Shown piece by piece: positions 1 through 8,197 of a stretch of 64,000 nt of DNA. The DNA is taken from the NCBI GenBank assembly GCA_002083365.1, contig LVWS01000032.1, positions 62,001 to 126,000 of the forward strand. The letters are read 5' to 3'. Below the pieces are notes generated by a model that was not told where the DNA came from, made no database searches, and was given only the letters and a program-made list of their open reading frames with translations. Positions within the stretch are counted from its first letter, which is position 1, and each line of letters begins with the position of its first letter. The translations under genes and the position numbers were made by a program. The stretch is from Nitrospira sp. SG-bin1. Its GTDB lineage: Bacteria; Nitrospirota; Nitrospiria; Nitrospirales; Nitrospiraceae.

Positions 1-62
1 TATTCACTCCGCTTCCGAAAGGCGAATGCTGAAACCCGCGTAAGTATGTGAAAGATCAGTGT

Positions 63-155
63 GGAGAGGTGGCCGAGTGGCCGAAGGCAGCGGTTTGCTA
101 AACCGCCGTAGGGACAAAATCTCTACCGAGGGTTCAAATCCCTCCCTCTCCGCCA
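63..155 (+). tRNA. tRNA-Ser (anticodon GCT)
   Basis: The acceptor arms GGAGAGG (63-69) and CCTCTCC (145-151) pair. The discriminator base is G and the CCA end is encoded (153-155). The anticodon GCT lies at 97-99 in a loop closed by GGTTT/AAACC, so it reads AGC/AGU serine codons. The long variable arm is typical of tRNA-Ser, and the T arm carries GGTTCAAATCC. Its 3' end is partly repeated at 4317-4333, which suggests use as an integration site. Confidence 0.97.
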
Positions 156-160
156 CCGTC
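144..160 (+). repeat. Possible attachment-site half inside tRNA-Ser
   Basis: The 17 nt covering the last bases of the tRNA plus CGTC match 4317-4333 at 16 of 17 positions. This is the arrangement left when an element integrates into a tRNA 3' end. No integrase gene is visible between the two copies. Confidence 0.45.
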
Positions 161-197
161 GTCTACCGCGAATAACCCGTAAGCCTTAAGATGCAGG

Positions 198-240
198 AAG
201 CGGATGGACGCACCGCGAGACACGGAGCATTCATCCGCTT
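198..240 (+). terminator. Hairpin downstream of tRNA-Ser
   Basis: A 9-bp inverted repeat, AAGCGGATG (198-206) and CATCCGCTT (232-240), lies about 40 nt after the tRNA. The loop is long and there is no strong T-run, so it may be a weak terminator or processing hairpin. Confidence 0.4.
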
Positions 241-271
241 TCAGTCGTTCAGTTGTACGGGATTTAGGCAC

Positions 272-505
272 AAAAAAAGCCACGAGCGACTCCCCATGCG
301 AAAGTGTCTTCCGCTATAGGGCGTCCACACCGTGGCCGCTTCGATTGCTGGCGTCTCTCCTACCCCCGGTAGGATCGTGACCTCACCGAGGCCACCGGCT
401 CACGCAACTTCTACCTCCTCAGTCCGGCCCGAGGCACCGCCCCGGGCTTCCTCCTGATTCGGTTCCTTGGCTGATCGAGAACTCGATCAACCGAGAAGAC
501 TTATA
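272..505 (-). ncRNA. Putative structured RNA of unknown class
   Basis: Read on the minus strand, this GC-rich stretch folds into several local hairpins: TGATCGAG/CTCGATCA near its 5' end, GCCCGGG/CCTCGGGC in the middle, and CCTACC/GGTAGG. A closing GCCACG...CGTGGC stem is followed directly by seven U residues (272-278 on the plus strand), like an intrinsic terminator. No long ORF covers it. I checked it mentally against SRP, RNase P, tmRNA, 6S and common riboswitch signatures and could not assign it. It could be a stable sRNA, an orphan regulatory leader, or only a complex terminator. Confidence 0.4.
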
Positions 506-624
506 TACCAGCCGCGAGAAAAAGGAAACAGGAGAATTATATGATTCATAGCAGTAGTTTGTATAGACAACATAATGAGTTCTATGCTTCGAGATTTCTT
601 TCTTATCTGAACCTGTTGAAAGGC

Positions 625-2625
625 TCAGTTGACAGAAAATTCGATTTTTTCCTTTTGACCTCGCCGAATTAAATCTAAAATACGTTTAGAGTCCTCGTTG
701 CTGGGATTAATCTTGAGTGCTTTCTCGATATCTTCAGCTGCTCCTGACAAATCACCTTTTACCATTTTTACTTTGCTTCGAGTCTGATGCACCACAACGT
801 TATTGGGATCTAGTCTAATTGCTATTTCACAATAGGCTAGAGCCTTGTCAGGTTCGTTGCTCAATAGTTTCGCCATGCATAAATTACAATAGATCATGGA
901 ATTGTTAGGGTCTAATTTCATAGCCTTATTGTAATCATCAATGCTGCCAACAATATCTTTACGCTCCATACGGATCACCCCACGGTTTATGTACGCCTTG
1001 GAGTAATCAGGGTTCTTCTCAATCGCTATTGTGTAGTCGGCATATGCCAAATCCGGTTGCCCATTGTCCTTGTACAAGATAGCTCGGTTGTAATAGGCAT
1101 CAGCATAATTCGGCTGAAGTTTGATCACTCGATCATAATCGTCTAGCGCCTTATCCAGACGTTTAAGGTTTGTATAGACGTTTCCACGGCATAAATAGGC
1201 GTCCACAAATTGAGGGTTCAAGGTTATGGCCCGATCATATTCCTTGATTGCTCCCTCATTATTTTTGGTCATAGCGAAATATAATCCCTTATTGCTATGG
1301 GCCTCGGGTAAATCTGGTTTTAGTTCTAGGGCGTGATTAAGGTCAGTCAATGCACTTTTGTAATCGCCTTGCAGCAGGAACATCGCACCGCGACTGTTAT
1401 AAGCCCTGGCATCAGTGGGAGCTAGCTGTATGGCATGCTCAAAATCATCCTTGGCAGACTCAAACTGATTTTGTTTCGCATATGCAATTCCGCGATTTAA
1501 GTAGGCATCAAGGTAATCCGGCTGTAACTTTACTGCTTCACTCAGCTCGCCGATAGCGCTTTGGTACTTCGCCATCCCTAAGAAGGCTGAACCCTTATTG
1601 TTAAAAGCCTCTGCATAGTTTCCCTTCAACTTTATCGCTTGATCGTAGTCGAGAATTGCCCTTTCAAATTCTCCTTTGCGCTGATACACGTTGCCACGGT
1701 TGTTGTAAGATTCGGCTACGTCACCTTTCAATCGGATCGATTCTGTGTAATCTGCGATCGACTGATTATCCTCACCATCCTGTCGATGAGCTAAGGCACG
1801 AAAGAAGTATGCGGAGTATTTAACTGCTTCCATAGCCGTCTTCTGTGTCAGCGCATGAGCAAATAGCTTAATGCTTGTTGCAAAATCTTTGGCTTCTAAC
1901 TTAACTAGGCCAATTGCGGTAAGTACCAAATAAGCCTGTCGATTTGAAAGATCTTCTTGGACTCGGAAAGTGTTTAGATCTGAAGCCGGTGATGTGTATA
2001 TCTCTCTAGCCATCGGAAACGAATGTTTAATTGTACTGAGGAATTCAAGATTACTGTTAAGTAAAACCTTCTCCCCCGTTTTCCCGTACCAACCCCATAT
2101 TACTACCGTAGCCTTCGCCTTCTGACCGATTTCCCTGGCTCCATATGGCCCCTCTTGCTCGGTGATCGAGCGGTTCAGTGGTAGAACTTCCATCTCAGGA
2201 TACTCTTTGGTCACTTGGCGCAAATGTGCCAATAGTAATTCAGTTACTCGATAGGATTGTGGGTCCGGGCCATCAAAATTGGCCACGGCGATTATGAACC
2301 TATCGGTGGGTAGAGACTTGTAGTAGACCCAAGCCGCACTGAATGCTGGTATTGCGATAATACATACCCACGCAACTCTGCGAATGCGAGGCGAGTAAAG
2401 CAGTACCACCGTGGAGGCTCCCAAATTCGCTCCGATCGTACTCTTCTTCAAAGCTAGATGTATGAACAAGAGCCATATAAAAGGTATTACAGATATTAAG
2501 AGTATGTTAGATATCCAGGCCCATTCCGTATGTAATAGTTGAAGGATTAAAAGAGACGTTAAAATGGCACCAAGAAGTGAAGCAATTACTTTAATGGGCG
2601 TATCGACTGCTTCATGCCATTTCAT
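625..2625 (-). CDS. Membrane-anchored TPR-repeat protein
   Basis: This 666-aa protein has three hydrophobic segments in its first ~110 residues (about 12-32, 38-58 and 84-104), so it is inner-membrane anchored. A region of about 120 residues follows (from FIIAVANFDGPD), recalling periplasmic or nucleotide-sensing modules fused to TPR arrays. From about residue 230 to the end there are roughly twelve tandem TPR units with the usual A-x-x-x-R-G and P-x-x-A-Y/A-x-N-R patterns. Such arrays act as protein-protein scaffolds, and the partner cannot be inferred. The gene is clearly AT-richer than the core genes of the window and lies between the tRNA-Ser copies, so it is likely island cargo. The ATG at 2625 is the only good start. 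Confidence 0.88.
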   Translation of the reverse strand: MKWHEAVDTPIKVIASLLGAILTSLLILQLLHTEWAWISNILLISVIPFIWLLFIHLALKKSTIGANLGASTVVLLYSPRIRRVAWVCIIAIPAFSAAWVYYKSLPTDRFIIAVANFDGPDPQSYRVTELLLAHLRQVTKEYPEMEVLPLNRSITEQEGPYGAREIGQKAKATVVIWGWYGKTGEKVLLNSNLEFLSTIKHSFPMAREIYTSPASDLNTFRVQEDLSNRQAYLVLTAIGLVKLEAKDFATSIKLFAHALTQKTAMEAVKYSAYFFRALAHRQDGEDNQSIADYTESIRLKGDVAESYNNRGNVYQRKGEFERAILDYDQAIKLKGNYAEAFNNKGSAFLGMAKYQSAIGELSEAVKLQPDYLDAYLNRGIAYAKQNQFESAKDDFEHAIQLAPTDARAYNSRGAMFLLQGDYKSALTDLNHALELKPDLPEAHSNKGLYFAMTKNNEGAIKEYDRAITLNPQFVDAYLCRGNVYTNLKRLDKALDDYDRVIKLQPNYADAYYNRAILYKDNGQPDLAYADYTIAIEKNPDYSKAYINRGVIRMERKDIVGSIDDYNKAMKLDPNNSMIYCNLCMAKLLSNEPDKALAYCEIAIRLDPNNVVVHQTRSKVKMVKGDLSGAAEDIEKALKINPSNEDSKRILDLIRRGQKEKIEFSVN

Positions 2626-2837
2626 ATCAGTACCCTAGTGGATAAAGCGGTGTATGCCTCTCTACCATAGGGCTACGGACCGCGCAAGTTACCGACCTCC
2701 CTTAGAAATGCCTCCACAGTTCGTTTGACACTTTTTCATGGTCGGCGTAGCTTACACTTCATGACATCTGACCAGTCTCTAAATGAAACTCCCAGCGAAA
2801 TGTGTACATTTTTCCAAGGAAAGGTTATGACGAATTA

Positions 2838-3494
2838 ATGGAGTTAAAACCGCAAAAAGTACACTGCAATCAGTGCGGTGGTGATCGCAATCACGAGGTT
2901 CTCCATTCCATTACAACTTCGTGGGAAGATGAAGAGTCTGGAATTGGCGGTAAAGATGAATACGAGACGCTGAAGTGTCTTGGATGTGACAGTGTTATAT
3001 TGCGACATAGCTCGTGGTTCTCAGAAGATCCTGACCCGTGGCCCTCTATTAGTTACATTCCACCTCCAATCTTTAGGCCGAAACCTAAATGGTTCTCTGA
3101 GCTATTTTCGCATGCCGGAAAAGATGGATTTGTTGAGAAGTTGCTGAAAGAAATCTACGTGGCACTTCAGAACAACCTCCCAAGCCTTGCCGTTATGGGC
3201 ATTAGGTCTTTGATTGAAAAAATCATGATTTCTAAGTCAGGAGATCAAGGAAGTTTTGTAAAAAACCTAAAGAAATTTGAAGAATTAGGCTATGTGTCAC
3301 GGATTGAACGCGAGCGACTAGAGACGATTCTTGAAGCAGGGCATGCAACAACTCACAGAAATTTCTCGCCAGAAACTTCGGATGTTATAACCCTCGTCGA
3401 TATTACCGAGCACATTGTTCAAAGCGTTTACCTCCATGATCCAAAAATAGCTGCGCTTAAGAAACGGGTTCCAGCACGGACAGATACACCATAG
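2838..3494 (+). CDS. DUF4145-domain protein (first copy)
   Basis: The protein is 218 aa from the ATG at 2838; a GTG at 2802 in the same frame would add 12 residues. I prefer 2838 because GGAAAGG lies about 13 nt upstream. An N-terminal zinc-ribbon-like part has two CxxC pairs (CNQCGG near the start and CLGC near residue 55). The C-terminal half is helical with the DUF4145 signature (L-P-S-L-A-V-M-G-I-R-S-L-I-E, then the GHATTHRNF stretch). DUF4145 occurs alone or fused to restriction and other defence enzymes, and its biochemical role is not established. The gene lies 42 nt upstream of a paralogue in the same orientation, so the two probably form an operon. It is AT-rich like its island neighbours. 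Confidence 0.85.
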   Translation: MELKPQKVHCNQCGGDRNHEVLHSITTSWEDEESGIGGKDEYETLKCLGCDSVILRHSSWFSEDPDPWPSISYIPPPIFRPKPKWFSELFSHAGKDGFVEKLLKEIYVALQNNLPSLAVMGIRSLIEKIMISKSGDQGSFVKNLKKFEELGYVSRIERERLETILEAGHATTHRNFSPETSDVITLVDITEHIVQSVYLHDPKIAALKKRVPARTDTP

Positions 3495-3536
3495 GATTAT
3501 AAGCGCATCATAGAAATCTTGAGAGAGGCCGAATCT

Positions 3537-4232
3537 ATGAGTGAAACTGCTTCAATTGAGGTAGGCAAGCCTAATGGTGAATTGTGGATTTCCTGCGGAC
3601 CATGTGATCGTAAAACACGCCATGAGGTATTGACTGTCGTCAAATGGCAAGATGGAGATGATAATGTCACTCTCTGGAAATCTTATATGACTGTCATGTG
3701 CCAAGGGTGCCGAACAGTCAGCTTTTGTATCGAATCACAATTTTCCGAAGATTATGAGTACGACGAGCATGAAGATGGATATTACGTTAAACGATACGAA
3801 CTGTATCCAAATCGCATTACCGGTCGGCCTGAGATGGATTCAGCTCGCGATATCCCAGAAGGAATTTATGATCTGTATGCAGAGACAAGGACAGCTTTAT
3901 GCAGCAATCAGCCGATCTTGACTGGTATAGGGATTCGAGCAATTGTTGAAGCAGTTTGTAAGGACCGTGGAGCGACCGGACATAATCTTGAAAAAAGAAT
4001 CGATAGTCTGGTCATATTAAAAATAGTCACCGAAGATGGTGCAAAGATCTTGCACAATCTTCGGTTCATGGGGAATGACGCCGCGCACGAAGTGAAAGCC
4101 CACAAAATCGATGAACTAAGTATCGCCTTTGGCGTGCTTGAGTACCTCCTCCAGGGCGTCTATATCATGCCGAAGCAGGCGAGCATGTTGCCGCAGAACA
4201 TAAAGATCTTGCCGAAGAAGCCAAAGCCGTAA
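3537..4232 (+). CDS. DUF4145-domain protein (second copy)
   Basis: The protein is 231 aa from the ATG at 3537; the upstream TTG at 3519 is less likely, and GAGAGAGG precedes the ATG. It has the same architecture as its upstream neighbour: an N-terminal CGPCDRKTRH ribbon and CQGC pair, then a DUF4145 helical part (TGIGIRAIVEAVCKDRG) and a conserved histidine region (GNDAAHEVKAH). The two copies are divergent paralogues rather than a recent duplication. Zn-binding ribbon plus DUF4145 suggests nucleic-acid or protein contact, but this is inference. Both copies may be defence cargo of the tRNA-Ser island. Confidence 0.85.
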   Translation: MSETASIEVGKPNGELWISCGPCDRKTRHEVLTVVKWQDGDDNVTLWKSYMTVMCQGCRTVSFCIESQFSEDYEYDEHEDGYYVKRYELYPNRITGRPEMDSARDIPEGIYDLYAETRTALCSNQPILTGIGIRAIVEAVCKDRGATGHNLEKRIDSLVILKIVTEDGAKILHNLRFMGNDAAHEVKAHKIDELSIAFGVLEYLLQGVYIMPKQASMLPQNIKILPKKPKP

Positions 4233-4757
4233 GAGAATGTCGATTGTTATTAAGAGATCAACGCAACCGTTTGTAATGTAAAGCGAAAGTATTCCTTTAA
4301 TGACGGTAGGCACCGCCCCTCTCCGCCATCGTCAGTTACCCAGCAGGCAACCTGATTCACTCCCGCGTAGGACTCGAAGCTGGAACCTCATCGCGGACCT
4401 GCAAGGTGCGACAGAGGAAACGGTTCTTCCATGCCGAATGACATCACGTCGGCTCATGCCGGACGCGATTTGGTCAGTCACGCCGAATAGCCACCACCTT
4501 CCCTTCGCGTTATGTTTATGGCTCATCTTTCATCTTGACACGTAGAAGTACCGGCACATATCCTCTTCCCTCTAACCCACATCCTGCCGACGGCTCCGGA
4601 GAGCCACCGCCGACACCTTGTGAGAAAGGCGGTGATCGATCGTAGCTACTACCGTAGAAGGACCTTCACAAACAATTCTGAGTGCGGAGACCTAGCCGAG
4701 GCGAAGGCCGGGTGGAAGCAAGCCTTCCATTACTCGGAAGGAGAAAGGTCGGTGTCT
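4233..4757 (+). other. No clear gene; distal island junction
   Basis: Apart from the tRNA-Ser-like 17-mer at 4317-4333, I see no convincing gene. Short overlapping ORFs on both strands lack ribosome sites and family features. The stretch 4360-4385 faintly resembles a tRNA T arm on the minus strand, but no complete cloverleaf can be drawn. Confidence 0.5.
4317..4333 (+). repeat. Partial copy of tRNA-Ser 3' end (putative distal att site)
   Basis: CCCTCTCCGCCATCGTC repeats 144-160 with one mismatch (T for C at the tenth base after the first three). It sits after the second DUF4145 gene and marks the probable far end of a 4.2-kb insertion at the tRNA. Confidence 0.45.
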
Positions 4758-4931
4758 ATGGAACGCATCAATGACGATGTAGTCAAGTTCACGAAGGGAT
4801 GCGAAAGCTTGCTGTCGGCTCTTGCTCGTCACACCGAGTTCTCCGAGACTGAACAAGGAATGATTGATTTCTACTGTCAAGAAATCCTGAACCACACTCA
4901 GTCTTTAAGAAAAGTGTACGAACATCGGTAG
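4758..4931 (+). CDS. Small hypothetical protein (57 aa)
   Basis: From the ATG at 4758 the product begins MERINDDVVKFTKGCES and is predicted to be wholly alpha-helical, charged and without membrane segments. The open frame runs on upstream to 4620, but the upstream residues look non-coding, and GGAGAAAGG sits about 10-15 nt before 4758. I do not recognise a family. It stands alone between two gene-free stretches. Confidence 0.45.
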   Translation: MERINDDVVKFTKGCESLLSALARHTEFSETEQGMIDFYCQEILNHTQSLRKVYEHR

Positions 4932-5463
4932 GCTCCAGACTGACCCCGCTGAAGTAAGCCCTCCATGAGGATCGCCTGACTTTGAGGTGTCGCGTAAGCC
5001 TTCTTGGTCCTTGACGATCGACCCGCGTTTGAATATGCGATAACGCAACCGTCTGAGATTCAAGAGGAAGGCGTGTTTTAGAGCCGTCTGATGGGTCGGT
5101 GTTGTCTGTTGAGACCTGCCGACTCCCCAAGCACCGAAGACATCGTCTAAGTCATTGACTTTCCTCATTCCCTTAATGCTTTACATGGAGAGAGTGGGTC
5201 TATAGCGTGGGTCATCGTGTCGCTACGGACATTCCAGGATTTCAAAAGGCGGCAAACTGGCTCTCATGGTTGATTTATAGGGAAGGACGGCTTTTTTCTC
5301 TTTCCACCACTTCTATAACCTCTATGTTCGCGTCACGCGAAGAATCTCGTCTCGCTGCACATACTCAGTTCCAGTGAGATTTCTATTGTGAGATCGGAAC
5401 GCCTATCGTATTCTGACGTGCCACATTGGCCCATAGCTCTCTACAAGAAAGGACTCCCACTCC
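4932..5463. other. Gene-free stretch upstream of the FKBP gene
   Basis: No convincing coding sequence or repeat is visible. A minus-strand reading frame at about 4905-5168 is arginine-rich and lacks a ribosome site; it might be decayed mobile-element DNA. The promoter of the FKBP gene should lie in the last 150 bases. Confidence 0.4.
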
Positions 5464-6141
5464 ATGAGCATTCGTCTATTATGTCTAGCCATAGGGCTTC
5501 TTCTGCTCACAACCCCTGCATCGGCTGCGTCCACGGATCCGGTGAATGATGATCAGAAAACTTTATATGCGCTTGGCTTGGCCATCAGCCAATCCCTGGG
5601 CACCTTCTCCTTGAGCGAAGCCGAATTGGATATGGTCAAGAACGGCCTCACCGACGGCGTCTTGAAGCGCACCCAAAAAGTCGATCTGCAAACGTTCGGA
5701 CCGAAGATTCAACAACTGCAACAGGCTCGCTTGGCGGTCGCGGCTGAGAGCGAGAAGAAGGCCGGCGCGGCGTTTACGGCAAAGGCGGCTTCGGAGAAAG
5801 GGGCGACGAAGACGGAGTCCGGGATCGTCATCACGTCCCTCAAGTCCGGCAACGGAGCCACGCCGAAGGCCACGGACACCGTCAAGGTCCATTACCATGG
5901 CACCTTGACCGACGGGACGGTCTTCGATAGTTCGATCAAGCGAGGGGAACCCGCCACGTTTCCGCTGAACAAGGTCATTAAGTGTTGGACCGAGGGGGTC
6001 CAGCAAATCAAGGTCGGGGGAAAGAGCCGACTGGTCTGTCCGTCCAACTTGGCCTATGGTGATACGGGATCACCGCCCGTTATCAAGCCAGGATCGACCT
6101 TGATTTTTGAGGTGGAGTTGCTTGAAATCGTGAATAACTAG
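5464..6141 (+). CDS. FKBP-type peptidyl-prolyl cis-trans isomerase, exported
   Basis: This 225-aa protein catalyses proline isomerisation during folding of periplasmic or outer-membrane proteins. Residues 1-22 form a signal peptide ending ASA/AS. Residues 30-100 are the helical FKBP N-terminal dimerisation domain. Residues 120-223 are the FKBP fold, with the signatures VKVHYHGTLTDGTVFDSS and IKPGSTLIFEVELLEI and the aromatic pocket residues Y, F, D and W retained. Its size is as usual for FkpA/Mip-like proteins. GAAAGGACT precedes the ATG. A strong GC hairpin follows the stop. Confidence 0.95.
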   Translation: MSIRLLCLAIGLLLLTTPASAASTDPVNDDQKTLYALGLAISQSLGTFSLSEAELDMVKNGLTDGVLKRTQKVDLQTFGPKIQQLQQARLAVAAESEKKAGAAFTAKAASEKGATKTESGIVITSLKSGNGATPKATDTVKVHYHGTLTDGTVFDSSIKRGEPATFPLNKVIKCWTEGVQQIKVGGKSRLVCPSNLAYGDTGSPPVIKPGSTLIFEVELLEIVNN

Positions 6142-6152
6142 ACAGCTTCGTT

Positions 6153-6184
6153 GCCGCCTCTCTCGGCTTTCTCGGAGAGGCGGC
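6153..6184 (+). terminator. Strong hairpin after the FKBP gene
   Basis: A perfect 10-bp stem, GCCGCCTCTC / GAGAGGCGGC, has a 12-nt loop and begins 11 nt after the FKBP stop. There is no U-run, so termination may be partial or Rho-dependent, or the hairpin may protect the 3' end. Confidence 0.6.
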
Positions 6185-6239
6185 ATCCACTCTTGCGATA
6201 ACCTGCCGACCATCCTACGACTCACCTCCCGTATCGCCG

Positions 6240-7550
6240 ATGTTGAAATCCGCGAGCCACAGCCAAATCGCCGCTCCCTCCCCTCGTCGTTGGCTGATTC
6301 TCGGGCTCCTGTTTGCCATCAGCGTCGTCACGTACATCGATCGGGTCAATATTTCGGTCACCGCCCGTCAGATGATGCCGGCCTTGGGATTGACCGAGCA
6401 GGAGATGGGATTCGTCTTTTCCGCCTTCGTCGTCGGATATGCGCTGTTCCAGATTCCCGGCGGATGGCTCGGCGATCGCTGGGGAATCCGCATCGTCCTC
6501 ACGATCGCGCTGATCTGGTGGTCCTGCTTTACCGCCTGGACGGCCATCGCCGCCACCTCATGGTTGGCCGGTCCGCTGGGAATCGTCGGCGCGCTGGCCC
6601 TTGTCCGATTTCTCCTCGGTGTCGGTGAGGCCTCGGCCCTGCCCACGTTCAATCGCGCCGTCACCGACTGGCTTCCGCCGCATGAGCGCGGGCTCGGCAT
6701 CGGCATCGCCATCGGAGGAATCGGGATCGGCGCGGCGATCACCCCGCCTGTCACCGCCTGGATCATGGTCAACTACGGCTGGCAATCCGCCTTCTATCTT
6801 TCAAGCGGGATCGGGTTCGGCCTTGCGGTCATCTGGTGGTGGTTGGCGACGGATCGTCCCCCGCATCACTTTCCGTCTCCTCAGGCCGAAACATCCCCGT
6901 CCACGGTGCCGGCCGGTCCAACACACCATTCGATTCCCTGGGGTCTTCTCCGAAGGACACCGAGCGTGTGGTGGCTGATGCTGAGTTACGGATGCTTGGG
7001 CTACGTCGCCTATGTCTACATGTCCTGGTTCTATCTCTACCTCGTCAATGAGCGTGGCTTTAGCGTGCTGCGAGGTGGAGTCTATGCCGCGGCTCCCTTC
7101 CTGGCCATTCTCGTCGCCTGCCCGCTCGGCGGGTGGGTCACCGATCGATTAGTCATCAGGCACGGCGCAACCAAAGGCCGCCGGATCGTGGGCATGACGG
7201 GGATGGGGTTGGCCGCCGGCTCCATCGCGTTGGGGGCCGCCGCAGAATCCCCCTATTTCGCCCTTGCCGCCCTCTCGGTCGGCGCCGGGTGGCTGTACTT
7301 CACGGTCGGGGCCTATTGGTCCTCGACGAGTGAGCTCTCGCCGACCCACGCCGGCAGTCTCTCCGGCCTGATGAACATGGGGGCCAATCTCGGAGGGGCC
7401 GTGTCCCCCGCGTTGACGCCATGGCTCGCTCACCAGTGGGGATGGGGTGCTTCGCTCTGCCTCGCGGCCTTCATTGCCCTGCTCGGTGGGATCATGTGGA
7501 TGCGCATCAGGCCCGGTGATGGGCTTGCAAAAGACGGTGCTGAGTGCTGA
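6240..7550 (+). CDS. Major facilitator superfamily transporter
   Basis: This 436-aa inner-membrane protein has about twelve transmembrane helices, with a hydrophilic loop in the middle (about residues 210-230). Helix 1 shows the ACS/anion:cation-symporter-like start VVTYIDRVNISV, and the loop after helix 2 has the MFS motif GGWLGDRWGIR. It therefore resembles hexuronate, tartrate or sialate-type organic-anion symporters, but the substrate cannot be told from sequence. The stop codon lies inside a palindromic 7-mer repeat (7537-7607). The neighbouring isomerases give no hint of substrate. Confidence 0.92.
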   Translation: MLKSASHSQIAAPSPRRWLILGLLFAISVVTYIDRVNISVTARQMMPALGLTEQEMGFVFSAFVVGYALFQIPGGWLGDRWGIRIVLTIALIWWSCFTAWTAIAATSWLAGPLGIVGALALVRFLLGVGEASALPTFNRAVTDWLPPHERGLGIGIAIGGIGIGAAITPPVTAWIMVNYGWQSAFYLSSGIGFGLAVIWWWLATDRPPHHFPSPQAETSPSTVPAGPTHHSIPWGLLRRTPSVWWLMLSYGCLGYVAYVYMSWFYLYLVNERGFSVLRGGVYAAAPFLAILVACPLGGWVTDRLVIRHGATKGRRIVGMTGMGLAAGSIALGAAAESPYFALAALSVGAGWLYFTVGAYWSSTSELSPTHAGSLSGLMNMGANLGGAVSPALTPWLAHQWGWGASLCLAAFIALLGGIMWMRIRPGDGLAKDGAEC

Positions 7551-7607
7551 GACACGAGTACTGCGTGGTGACGTTCAGACACAGCGCTCGGACTCGGCAC
7601 TGCTTGC
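7537..7607. repeat. Intergenic palindrome of GTGCTGA-like 7-mers
   Basis: The left part reads GTGCTGA GTGCTGA GACACGA and the right part carries degenerate reverse complements ending CTCGGCAC. The MFS stop codon (7548-7550) is one of the repeat TGAs. The style matches the AGGTTR palindromes further along. Confidence 0.55.
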
Positions 7608-7644
7608 CGGACCTTGTCACCATGAAGACGGCCTTGTTACATTC

Positions 7645-8172
7645 ATGGCGATGACACTCGAATTTCGAAAGAAAGATCCCCGCGTGACGATCATCACGCG
7701 ATTCGGCGAGATCAAGATCCGCTTCTACTCGGACGCCGCGCCGCGCCATGTGGAGAATTTCATCAATCTGGTCAAGATGGGGTTTTATGACGGCACCACG
7801 TTTCACCGTGTGGTGCCCGGTTTCATCATTCAGGGCGGCGATCCATTGAGCAAATCGTCCGACCGCGTCATCCACGGCACGGGCGGACCGGGCTACTTTC
7901 TTTCTCCGGAGCCGAACGATCGCCCGCACAAGCGCGGGGCGCTGTCCATGGCGAAAATGCCCCGCGAGAGCAACAGCACGCGCGACTTCAACGACAACGG
8001 CTCACAGTTTTTCATCTGCGTCGGGGACAACAGCGGCTTGGATCGCCGCTACACGGTGTTTGGCGAAGTGTTTCGTGGGATCGACGTCGTCGACAAGATC
8101 GTCGGCGTCCCGCGCGATGAGCGAGACAACCCTCTCGATCCGATCAGGATCACCATGGCCGTGAAAGAGTAG
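7645..8172 (+). CDS. Cyclophilin-type peptidyl-prolyl isomerase
   Basis: The protein is 175 aa from the ATG at 7645; the frame extends to 7447, but that part overlaps the MFS gene and an intergenic repeat, so it is not translated. The cyclophilin signatures FHRVVPGFIIQGGDP and DNGSQFFICVGDN are present, as are the catalytic Arg (in FHRV) and the Phe and Gln positions. There is no signal peptide, so it should act in the cytoplasm. The short bacterial type lacks the divergent loop of eukaryotic cyclophilins. The start at 7651 (second ATG) is also possible. Confidence 0.93.
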   Translation: MAMTLEFRKKDPRVTIITRFGEIKIRFYSDAAPRHVENFINLVKMGFYDGTTFHRVVPGFIIQGGDPLSKSSDRVIHGTGGPGYFLSPEPNDRPHKRGALSMAKMPRESNSTRDFNDNGSQFFICVGDNSGLDRRYTVFGEVFRGIDVVDKIVGVPRDERDNPLDPIRITMAVKE

Positions 8173-8197
8173 CGACCTGCCGACCCCCGACCGTCCT

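Noticed and set aside
4905..5168. Minus-strand frame of 87 codons
   Set aside because: No ribosome site, no family, arginine-rich; at most decayed DNA.
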